DNA from: Burkholderiales bacterium | Lineage (GTDB): Bacteria > Pseudomonadota > Gammaproteobacteria > Burkholderiales > Burkholderiaceae_D | Direction: 5' to 3' | DNA length: 11,316 nucleotides | NCBI GenBank assembly: GCA_028868455.1 | Contig: JAGWUK010000045.1 | Span: forward strand, 1 to 11,316 | Shown here: positions 1 through 5,661 of the stretch, piece after piece | Layout of the letters: each line of letters begins with the position of its first letter | Numbering within the stretch: the first letter of the stretch is position 1 | Made by a program: the position numbers and the translations under genes | The notes under the pieces: model-generated | What the model was told of the DNA's origin: nothing | Database searches by the model: none | The model's input: only the letters and a program-made list of their open reading frames with translations

Positions 1-635
1 GTGGGAAAGCCGATGGTGCGTCCCAGCTTTTGGCCGTGAACGACATGGCCGGAAATCCGATAAGGATGCCCCAGCAAAATTTCGGCATCGTGAAATTCAC
101 CATTGGCCAGTGCTGCGCGCACAGCGGACGACGAAATCCGCACGCCCTTGTTTTCTACCGATGGCAGGGTTTCCACGCTGAACCCGAATTGCTTTCCAGC
201 TTCAGTTAACGCAGCGATATCGCCAGCACGTCTGGCGCCAAAACGAAAATCTTCGCCAACCAGTAGCCATTTGACGTGCAAACCGTCAACCAGCACTTTT
301 TCTATAAAGTCCTGCGGTGACAATGCGGCAAAATGGGCATTGAAATGTTCGACGATGACGCGGTCTACACCAGCGTCTTTCAAGGAGCCGAGATTGTCGC
401 GCAAATTGGCAATCCGGGTCGGTGCCCTGGACAGGTCGCCAGACAATTGTGCAAAGAATGCCCGTGGATGTGGCTCAAAGGTCATCACCGCGGCCTCGAT
501 ACCGAGACGGTCGGCGGCCTGACGTAAATGCGCGAGCAAAGTCTGATGACCCAGATGCACGCCATCAAAATTGCCTATCGCCAGCGCACAAGGGGCACGG
601 GAGGCTGCATTCGGGAGTCCGCGAAATACCTTCAT
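1..635 (-). CDS. ribF: Bifunctional riboflavin kinase / FMN adenylyltransferase RibF (N-terminal part, cut by window edge)
   Basis: RibF phosphorylates riboflavin to FMN and adenylates FMN to FAD in the cytoplasm. The frame is open from an ATG at 635-633 to the left edge, giving 211 complete codons. This covers the FMN adenylyltransferase domain and the first residues of the kinase domain. Visible motifs are GNFDGVHLGH at residues 21-30, with the HxGH nucleotidyltransferase signature at 27-30, a TFEPHPR block, and ISSSAVR, equivalent to the ISSTxIR signature of the family. The end reads GRTIGFPT, the usual opening of the riboflavin kinase domain. The start is the only one that leaves the normal short lead before GNFDG. 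The Shine-Dalgarno is weak (GGAAA about 4 nt upstream). A perfect TATAAT at 666-671 would give a leader of about 24 nt, so the gene probably has its own promoter. Confidence 0.95.
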   Translation of the reverse strand, partial: MKVFRGLPNAASRAPCALAIGNFDGVHLGHQTLLAHLRQAADRLGIEAAVMTFEPHPRAFFAQLSGDLSRAPTRIANLRDNLGSLKDAGVDRVIVEHFNAHFAALSPQDFIEKVLVDGLHVKWLLVGEDFRFGARRAGDIAALTEAGKQFGFSVETLPSVENKGVRISSSAVRAALANGEFHDAEILLGHPYRISGHVVHGQKLGRTIGFP

Positions 636-665
636 CGTTTCCAAAAAACTGCTGCAAAACCAGTG

Positions 666-671
666 ATTATA
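666..671 (-). promoter_or_regulatory. Probable -10 element of the ribF promoter
   Basis: Read on the minus strand, the bases are a perfect TATAAT. Transcription would start near 659, about 24 nt before the ribF ATG. No good -35 hexamer is seen at 16-18 nt. A DnaA-box-like TTATCCACG (683-691, minus) sits in the spacer. Inferred from consensus only. Confidence 0.45.
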
Positions 672-797
672 AATGCTTTCCCCGTGGATAACGTCGAAAA
701 GCGCGATTTTGGGCGCCGGCCACAAGCCGCAAAGTGCGGTAAAACCATGCCTGAGCTGCACAAGTTGCCCAGAGTCGCATCAGTCAATGTCTGGTGG

Positions 798-816
798 GCG
801 CCATGCCGGATGGCGC
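798..816. other. Short perfect hairpin in the ribF / zinc-ribbon intergenic gap
   Basis: GCGCCAT (798-804) and ATGGCGC (810-816) pair perfectly over 7 bp around a 5-nt loop. A second small dyad, ACTGT/ACAGT (821-835), lies beside it. No T-tract follows on either strand, so it is not a typical intrinsic terminator. Its place 50-70 nt past the stop of the small cysteine-rich gene would suit a 3'-end structure. Nothing else is recognisable between 636 and 865 apart from the ribF -10. Confidence 0.3.
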
Positions 817-865
817 TTGTACTGTGCAATACAGTGCAAAGGCAGCGCGGTTTTCGTCAGCAATT

Positions 866-1078
866 TTAATGGTGATGTGACCAATGCACGTCATTGGATT
901 GCATATATGACGCGACGGCTTCTTTATTGCCGGTGGCGTATTTCATCACTTCGCCGCAAGTACAAATGCCTTGATACGGTTGAATATGGGAACAGGCGGA
1001 AACTTTTTGCAAAAAAACCTGGACGGATTTTGAGCAATTTTTACATTTGAAGGTCAGGATGCGTGCGGGTTTGTTCAT
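866..1078 (-). CDS. Small cysteine-rich putative zinc-ribbon protein (70 aa), function unknown
   Basis: I do not recognise this protein by name. It has a CxxC pair at residues 12-15 (CKNC), a lone Cys29 and a CTCGE segment with Cys39 and Cys41. Such paired cysteines suggest a zinc ribbon or another structural metal site. The C-terminus is His-rich (HWSHHH), which could add metal ligands. There is no signal peptide or membrane segment, so it should be cytoplasmic. It lies 105 nt after the methyltransferase and 230 nt before ribF, on the same strand, so it may be read through from the methyltransferase. The ATG at 1078 is the only start, and I see no Shine-Dalgarno in front of it, which lowers confidence. 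The even spacing of cysteines and the lack of a better frame favour a real gene. Confidence 0.55.
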   Translation of the reverse strand: MNKPARILTFKCKNCSKSVQVFLQKVSACSHIQPYQGICTCGEVMKYATGNKEAVASYMQSNDVHWSHHH

Positions 1079-1183
1079 GGTGTTAACTAACTCATTTTTT
1101 TTCAGGACTGTCGCAAAACCGGTCCGGCAGCATTATCTGGCGCGCGGTGCCATGTTGCTGTCGGGGCGGCTTTGCAGAGATCA

Positions 1184-2320
1184 TCATTTTAATTTCAGAC
1201 GCCACAGGCTGGTCACTTCTTTTACGCGTGCAGCATGAAGCGGGTCGCTGGCGTCGGTGGATTTGGCATGGCGTGGTTTGATATCCATCTTGCCGACGAC
1301 GGTAAGGCCACCGGCATCGATCCAGCTCCAAAGTTCTTCGGCGCTGCGCAACCCCAGATGTTCAGCAAAATCGGACAAGATCAACCAGGCTTCGCCTTGC
1401 GCCGTCAGATGTGCCGCGACACCGGACAGAAAGCCGCGCAACATGCGGCTGTCGGGATCGTACACCGCGTGCTCTATCGGCGAATTTGGACGGGCAGGCA
1501 GCCACGGTGGATTGCACACGATCAGCGGTGCTTGCCCCGGCGGGAACAAGTCAGTCTTGAGCAATTCGACTTGTGCAGCAACGCCGAGCCGGCTCAGGTT
1601 CTCCGCAGCGCAGGCAAGTGCGCGCGGGTCCTGGTCGGTGGCGATGATTTTGCGGAGGCCGCGTCGTGCCAGCACGGCAGAGAGCACGCCGCTGCCAACG
1701 CCGATGTCGAAAGCCAGTTCGGTTGAAGGCAACGGCGCTTTGGCAACCAGGTCGATATATTCGCCACGCACTGGCGAAAAGACGCCGTAATAGGGATGGA
1801 TTTTGCCGCCGAGCGCAGCAACCTCGACGCCGTTTTTACGCCATTCATGCGCGCCGATGATGCCCAATAACTCTCGCAAGGAAGCGACGAACGGCGTACC
1901 CGGCGCGCCATACACTTCGGTGCAGGCTTGCTGCACATCCGGCGCGCGGCGCAATGGGATGCGGTAATCGGCTTCAAACGGCAGTAATACCATCGCCAAT
2001 ACGCGGGCACGTTGCGATTGTGCTTGCCGGTGCAAGTGAAAGGCTTCGCTTGCGCTGGCGGGAGTTTTGTTTTTTTTGCTGGCTGGTTTCTTGTCTATGC
2101 GGCGCGCCAGTGCTTGCAGCAATTGTTTGGCATTGTGAAAATCGCCGCGCCACAGCAGGGCGGTGCCTTCGCAGGCGAGTTTATAGGCCGTTTCAGCGCT
2201 GAGCCTGTCGTCGGCGATCTGCACGCGCTTGGGGGGCGGTGCGCCATTTTCTGCATGCCAGCGACAGGAGCGGGGTGCATCGTTTTCTATCCAGTGCAAT
2301 TGCGGAGCGGCGGAGTTCAT
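1184..2320 (-). CDS. Class I SAM-dependent methyltransferase (NPPW type, MTS/HemK/RsmC-like fold)
   Basis: The protein is 378 aa. The C-terminal half is a Rossmann methyltransferase domain. Motif I is DIGVGSG (205-211), the acidic end of strand 2 is TDQD (228-231), and motif IV is NPPW (270-273). NPPY/NPPW motifs are found in enzymes that methylate exocyclic amines or glutamine side chains, such as RsmC, RlmG and PrmC, so the target is probably an RNA base or a protein amide. The N-terminal ~190 residues form a separate region, with a Lys/Ala-rich linker around 76-93, and may recognise the substrate. The frame continues upstream to 2446, but that extension is Cys/Arg-rich and unlike a protein start, so I place the start at the ATG at 2320. 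The Shine-Dalgarno is weak. The gene ends in tandem TGA codons. Exact substrate unknown. Confidence 0.88.
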   Translation of the reverse strand: MNSAAPQLHWIENDAPRSCRWHAENGAPPPKRVQIADDRLSAETAYKLACEGTALLWRGDFHNAKQLLQALARRIDKKPASKKNKTPASASEAFHLHRQAQSQRARVLAMVLLPFEADYRIPLRRAPDVQQACTEVYGAPGTPFVASLRELLGIIGAHEWRKNGVEVAALGGKIHPYYGVFSPVRGEYIDLVAKAPLPSTELAFDIGVGSGVLSAVLARRGLRKIIATDQDPRALACAAENLSRLGVAAQVELLKTDLFPPGQAPLIVCNPPWLPARPNSPIEHAVYDPDSRMLRGFLSGVAAHLTAQGEAWLILSDFAEHLGLRSAEELWSWIDAGGLTVVGKMDIKPRHAKSTDASDPLHAARVKEVTSLWRLKLK

Positions 2321-2400
2321 ATTGTTTTTCTTGGGAGTGAAGCGGAAGTGGACATAACACGATGCCACCGGAAGTCGGGAGTGTAACAAAGAAAACCGCC

Positions 2401-2435
2401 CGGACCGGCAAGACTTGCACTGGCGCGCCGGTCCG
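2401..2435 (-). other. Perfect 8-bp dyad upstream of the methyltransferase, possible attenuator or terminator
   Basis: CGGACCGG (2401-2408) and CCGGTCCG (2428-2435) are exact inverted copies around a 19-nt loop. The loop itself contains GCAAG/CTTGC-like pairing. On the minus strand the stem is followed after 5 nt by TTTTCTTT, which is terminator-like, yet it lies 80 nt upstream of the methyltransferase start. It could end a transcript entering from the right or act in the leader. Confidence 0.3.
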
Positions 2436-2624
2436 CTCGCCAGCAAGCTGATCGGGTATCTGCAGGCGAAGCGCGTGGAATTATGATTTATTTAAAAAAT
2501 AGGGGGAGTATATTTTCATAACCCAATTAATACGAGCGCAATATGGCGGATTTTAGACATACTCCATCCAGTATGCGATGGGAAATGAGAATTTTTTGAA
2601 ATTTTGCAAAAAACCTCAGACGGT

Positions 2625-2653
2625 TTGTGTTAACCTGCGACTCTTAATATATT
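2625..2653 (+). promoter_or_regulatory. Probable sigma-70 promoter for the DUF885 gene, overlapping a 14-bp palindrome
   Basis: A -35 TTGTGT (2625-2630), a 17-nt spacer and a -10 TATATT (2648-2653, five of six consensus bases) predict a start near 2660. The -10 is embedded in the perfect palindrome CTTAATATATTAAG (2643-2656), which could be a repressor site. The -35 is weak. Inferred from sequence only. Confidence 0.45.
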
Positions 2654-2776
2654 AAGCTGAAGATGTGCAGAATTTCCCGCCGCCGCGTAGCTGTAGGCTT
2701 TGCCGCACCGGACGGACGCTGTTCAGCGAGCAAGCCCCAAAAATAACACTGCCCCAAAACGACAAGGACGACATTG

Positions 2777-4585
2777 ATGCAAAAAACTTTCCACCGTGCG
2801 GCGCTGATCGCTCTGCTGTCCACCGCAACGCTGGCGACCAGCTTGCCATTCCAGCATGCACAGGCTGCGCCGCTCAAGATTGCCGCAGTGCCGACCAGTC
2901 TGGCCGATCAGCAGTTTCAGCATATCAGTCAGGAATTTCTGACGGCGCTATGGCAGCAAGATCCGGAGCTGGCGATGTCAGCTGGCAATTTCGATACCGC
3001 CGGAAAACTCAGCTTGCCGGATCAGGCCACGCGAGACGCGTACATCGCGTTTGCGGATCGCTGGCTGCAGCAATTGGCGCGCGTTGATGGCGAAAAATTG
3101 TCGGCCAGCGCATTAACCGATCTGACGTTGATGCGCAATTATTTGCAGGGCACGCGCTGGTATCTGAGCACTTTTCGCGAATTTGAATGGAACCCAAGTC
3201 AGCACAATATTGCCGGCGGTTTTGATGCCATCCTGAATACCGATTTCGCACCGAAAGATCAACGTGTACGTTTGGCGATACGACGATTGCAAGCGGTGCC
3301 GGCTTATTATGCTGCGGCAAAGGCCAGCATCCACAATCCGACGCCGGAACATACGCGTTTGGCGATACGCCAAAGCAGCGGTGCTTTATCTGTTTTGACG
3401 GAACTGGAAAAGGCGGCGGCAGAACAACATCTGAACGACACGGAACAAGCCGCATTGCAAACCGGCCTGCGTAATGCCCGCGCGGCCGTGAATGGCTATG
3501 TACAGTTTTTGAGTGACCTGGAAAAAAATCTGAACCCTGCCACAGCGCGTTCCTTCCGCATCGGTAAAGCCTTGTACGAAGGAAAATTCAAAGCCGACAT
3601 CCAGTCTTCACTGAGCGCCGAGCAAACCTATCAGCGCGCCTTGCTGGCGAAGGAAGAAGCGCATAAGAACATGGAAAAACTGGCAGACCAGTTATGGGAA
3701 AAAACCATGGGCAAGCAAGTCAAGCCCGCTGATCGCGCCCAGAAAATCGCCATGGTGATCGACAAATTGTCGGCCAACCATATCGAAGCCAGTCAGCTGT
3801 ACCCAGAAATCCGCCGCCAGTTGCCGCTGCTGGAAAAATGGATACGCGACCACGACTTGCTCAATATCGACGCGAAAAAGCCGCTGATCGTGCGCGAAAC
3901 ACCCGAATACGAACGCGGTGTGACGATCGCCTCGATCGAGGCGCCCGGCATTTTCCGCCCGCAAGACAACACGTATTACAACGTCACGCCGCTGGAAGGG
4001 CAGTCACCGGAACAGATCGAAAGTACCCTGCGCGAATACAATCACTGGGTCTTGCAGATACTCAGCATCCACGAAGCGATTCCTGGCCATTACACCCAAT
4101 TGCAGCATGCAAACCAGTCGCCATCGATGATCAAAACCCTGTTCGGCAATGGCGCCATGGTCGAAGGCTGGGCGGTCTACAGCGAACGCATGATGCTGGA
4201 ATCGGGCTATGGCGGTAACACACCCGAGATGTGGCTCATGTATTACAAATGGAACCTGCGCGCGGTCTGCAACACCATCCTCGATTACAGCGTCCATGTG
4301 CTGGGCATGAGCGAAGCCGATGCCAAGGATTTTCTGGTGCACCAGGCTTTTCAGACGCAGGCCGAAGCCGACGGTAAATGGCAGCGCGTGCAATATACGT
4401 CCGTGCAACTGACCAGCTATTTCAGCGGCTACAGCGAAATTCTGGCGTTCCGCGAACAGCTGAAAAAACAGCAGGGCGCGCAATTCAATCTGAAAAATTT
4501 CCACGAACAATTCTTGAGTTATGGCAGCGCGCCGGTGGGCATGATACGGCAATTGATGCTGAAGAAAGACAGCGCGGCATTGTAG
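2777..4585 (+). CDS. Exported DUF885-family protein (putative zinc metallopeptidase)
   Basis: The protein is 602 aa, the usual size for DUF885 proteins. It begins with a signal peptide: basic QKTFHR, a hydrophobic core at 8-23, and a likely AQA|A cleavage site after residue 30, so it should act in the periplasm. There is no lipobox cysteine. The family signature HEAIPGH lies at 432-438 (HExxPGH). A second conserved segment, EGWAVYSE, follows at 463-470. By analogy with gluzincin peptidases, His432, Glu433, His438 and a glutamate from the second segment would form the zinc site. That assignment is inference; substrates of the family are largely unknown. The start is the ATG at 2777, preceded by AAGGA at 2764-2768 with an 8-nt gap. 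The TTG one codon upstream is less likely. The gene stands alone, between a promoter-like site and a terminator-like hairpin. Confidence 0.92.
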   Translation: MQKTFHRAALIALLSTATLATSLPFQHAQAAPLKIAAVPTSLADQQFQHISQEFLTALWQQDPELAMSAGNFDTAGKLSLPDQATRDAYIAFADRWLQQLARVDGEKLSASALTDLTLMRNYLQGTRWYLSTFREFEWNPSQHNIAGGFDAILNTDFAPKDQRVRLAIRRLQAVPAYYAAAKASIHNPTPEHTRLAIRQSSGALSVLTELEKAAAEQHLNDTEQAALQTGLRNARAAVNGYVQFLSDLEKNLNPATARSFRIGKALYEGKFKADIQSSLSAEQTYQRALLAKEEAHKNMEKLADQLWEKTMGKQVKPADRAQKIAMVIDKLSANHIEASQLYPEIRRQLPLLEKWIRDHDLLNIDAKKPLIVRETPEYERGVTIASIEAPGIFRPQDNTYYNVTPLEGQSPEQIESTLREYNHWVLQILSIHEAIPGHYTQLQHANQSPSMIKTLFGNGAMVEGWAVYSERMMLESGYGGNTPEMWLMYYKWNLRAVCNTILDYSVHVLGMSEADAKDFLVHQAFQTQAEADGKWQRVQYTSVQLTSYFSGYSEILAFREQLKKQQGAQFNLKNFHEQFLSYGSAPVGMIRQLMLKKDSAAL

Positions 4586-4590
4586 TTCAG

Positions 4591-4623
4591 GCGCGGCGGC
4601 ATCCGCGTGTACCAGGTTTTTTT
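4591..4623 (+). terminator. Possible intrinsic terminator of the DUF885 gene
   Basis: A GC-rich stem CGCGG/CCGCG (4592-4596 with 4603-4607, plus a G-T pair outside) starts 6 nt after the stop codon. A run of seven T follows at 4617-4623. The 9-nt gap between stem and T-run is longer than normal, so termination may be weak. Confidence 0.4.
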
Positions 4624-4667
4624 CAATGTCTGCATTTTGTTTTTTAGGCGTATGCAGAGCGAGTTGA

Positions 4668-4703
4668 CGATTGTTTTCACCTGTTAATTCAAGTGAACAA
4701 TCG
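4668..4703. other. Long imperfect hairpin between DUF885 gene and MITE
   Basis: CGATTGTT (4668-4675) pairs exactly with AACAATCG (4696-4703). After a 2-nt bulge, CACCTG (4678-4683) pairs with CAAGTG (4690-4695) with one mismatch, leaving a 6-nt loop TTAATT. Weaker similarity extends outwards on both sides. No T-tract follows, so it is not an obvious terminator; it may be a 3'-end structure or a repeat. Confidence 0.45.
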
Positions 4704-4727
4704 CCTCTCTTGCATTGACGACATGAT

Positions 4728-4831
4728 TACGACTTACGCAAAACCGCCCCAGCGGCGTTATAGCTCCTAGTCGTACGATATGTACTGCCTTCGTCGCTAT
4801 GCCTTGCTGGAACAATTTTGCGTAAGTCCTA
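4728..4831. mobile_element. 104-bp MITE-like element with 16-bp terminal inverted repeats and 5-bp target duplication
   Basis: The left end TACGACTTACGCAAAA (4728-4743) and the right end TTTTGCGTAAGTCCTA (4816-4831) are inverted copies matching at 15 of 16 positions. A perfect 5-bp direct repeat, ATGAT, flanks them at 4723-4727 and 4832-4836, as expected of a target-site duplication. The element has no room for a transposase, so it would need one supplied in trans. Internal sequence continues the pairing: positions 4744-4753 match 4806-4815 through G-U pairs in minus-strand RNA, then a GGC/GCC and a GCTAT/ATAGC stem follow. I cannot name the parent insertion sequence. Confidence 0.78.
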
Positions 4832-5056
4832 ATGATGTAAAAAACGTATCGTCCGCGTGCAAGTGTGCAGGAAGTTCATACTTGCTCAACCATTGAAAGG
4901 AAACAATCTGTGGCTGCATAAAACCGTCCTGCAAAAACTGGCAGCTAACGGCGGCAATGTGCCCGCGGAATTGCTGCACTGATCTGGCAATGACATCCGG
5001 GCAGGCGTAGCGGTGTAACGCAGAATTTGCCTGAACCGGATCGCGTCAGATTCAAT

Positions 5057-5094
5057 AAAAACGGGGGCAATGATCGAGCCGGTCATTGCCCCCG
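5057..5094 (-). terminator. Strong intrinsic terminator, minus strand, no obvious upstream gene
   Basis: CGGGGGCAATGA (5062-5073) and TCATTGCCCCCG (5083-5094) form a perfect 12-bp stem around a 9-nt loop. On the minus strand it is followed directly by TTTTT (5061-5057) and then ATT. On the plus strand no T-run follows, so the signal is for leftward transcription. The nearest minus-strand gene to the right ends at 5662 and has its own terminator. This one may therefore end a short untranslated or antisense RNA starting within 5100-5240 or inside the cupin gene. Confidence 0.8.
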
Positions 5095-5226
5095 ATGCTT
5101 TCTGCGCAACAGACGAGCCAGTGACTACACTTTGCCTGGATCAGGTTTTTATCTGGTAAACCATCGTAATCCTTGCTTTTTCGGCGCAGCATCGTAGTCT
5201 GAACAGTAGTCAATCCGCACATAAGC

Positions 5227-5232
5227 AGGAGA
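5227..5232 (+). promoter_or_regulatory. Ribosome binding site of the cupin gene
   Basis: AGGAGA lies 7 nt before the ATG at 5240. It is one of the better Shine-Dalgarno matches in this window and fixes the start. Confidence 0.8.
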
Positions 5233-5239
5233 AATACTC

Positions 5240-5575
5240 ATGGCGATGCCTCATGCCGTATCCGGTCAGCCCGTTCCGCTGCTGCCAGACCAAGTTGGCG
5301 AATTTATCTGGCAAGCGACTGCCTTGTTCAAGGCGCGCGATCTGGAAGTGATGCGGCTGATGCTGCCCGCCGGAAAAATTCTGCCCGAACACCAGGTCGC
5401 AGGCGAAATTACCGTGCAATGTCTGCGCGGTGCGGTCGATTTTGTTTGCAATCGCCAATCTCAGCGTCTGAATGCTGGCGAATTGTTGTATCTGGACGGC
5501 GGCGTAGCGCACGGCCTGGTTGGTGTGGAAGATGCCGTCTTGCTGGTGACCATCGTCTTGCATGGTGCTGCGTAA
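5240..5575 (+). CDS. Small single-domain cupin protein, function unknown
   Basis: The protein is 111 aa and fits one cupin beta-barrel. Motif 1 corresponds to PAGKILPEHQVAGEITVQCLRG (from residue 43), here with His51 and Glu56 present. The usual second histidine of HxH is replaced, since the segment reads HQV. Motif 2 corresponds to GELLYLDGGVAHGL, with His91. The metal site may thus be reduced or absent. Small cupins of this type serve as isomerases, dioxygenases or sugar/ligand-binding proteins, and the sequence does not say which. There is no signal peptide. It stands alone, 654 nt after the DUF885 gene, and converges with the minus-strand YidB-family gene, whose terminator lies between them. 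The strong AGGAGA supports translation from 5240. A second in-frame ATG two codons on is less well placed. Confidence 0.85.
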   Translation: MAMPHAVSGQPVPLLPDQVGEFIWQATALFKARDLEVMRLMLPAGKILPEHQVAGEITVQCLRGAVDFVCNRQSQRLNAGELLYLDGGVAHGLVGVEDAVLLVTIVLHGAA

Positions 5576-5606
5576 ACATTCTTGCGCAGCAATTGATTTT
5601 CGCCAG

Positions 5607-5648
5607 AAAAAAAGCGACGTAGACAGGTACCAGCCCTGTCTAAGCCGC
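5607..5648 (-). terminator. Intrinsic terminator of the YidB-family gene
   Basis: The arms 5614-5627 and 5635-5648 pair over 14 positions with one mismatch and one G-T, around a 7-nt loop. On the minus strand the stem is followed at once by seven T (5613-5607). It starts 13 nt past the stop codon of the YidB-family gene. It may also help end the convergent cupin transcript, but no T-run is present for the plus strand. Confidence 0.88.
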
Positions 5649-5661
5649 TCAGTTGCTGTTC

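Larger units (their letters stand above)
2321..2776. other. Divergent intergenic region (456 nt), AT-rich in the middle
   Basis: No convincing gene is present. From left to right it holds the leader of the minus-strand methyltransferase; a long-looped dyad at 2401-2435; an AT-rich block at about 2480-2660 with a 6-bp hairpin (CATACT/AGTATG, 2558-2575); a probable plus-strand promoter at 2625-2653; and a leader of about 117 nt before the DUF885 gene. One possible 18-codon reading frame starting at 2543 lacks a ribosome binding site and is not called. Confidence 0.6.
4586..5239. other. Long intergenic region (654 nt) with repeats and terminators, no convincing gene
   Basis: In order this stretch holds a terminator-like hairpin (4591-4623), a long imperfect hairpin (4668-4703), a 104-bp MITE-like element (4728-4831), about 230 nt with no clear feature, a strong minus-strand terminator (5057-5094) and the cupin leader. 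A 48-codon plus-strand frame (4836-4982) has protein-like codons in its second half but no ATG and no ribosome binding site. Two short overlapping minus-strand frames (4797-4979, 4886-5086) show no recognisable motif. A decayed gene at 4840-5050 cannot be excluded. Confidence 0.6.

Noticed and set aside
103..527. Plus-strand frames over the ribF region
   Set aside because: The minus strand here encodes the RibF adenylyltransferase domain with its diagnostic motifs. The plus frames are shadows.
2321..2446. N-terminal extension of the methyltransferase to a start at 2446
   Set aside because: The extra 42 residues are Cys/Arg/Ser-rich, contain no domain, and run through the terminator-like dyad at 2401-2435. 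The ATG at 2320 is more natural.
2543..2599. An 18-codon plus-strand frame (MADFRHTPSS...) in the AT-rich intergenic region
   Set aside because: No Shine-Dalgarno precedes it, it lies before the predicted promoter, and a frame this short is expected by chance.
4004..4552. A 182-codon minus-strand frame opposite the DUF885 gene
   Set aside because: It covers the HExxPGH region of a clear gene in the other direction and has no motif of its own.
4721..4838. A 23-bp inverted repeat as the true ends of the small element
   Set aside because: The outer 7 positions are explained better by a 5-bp direct target duplication ATGAT, which nearly equals its own reverse complement, than by longer terminal repeats.
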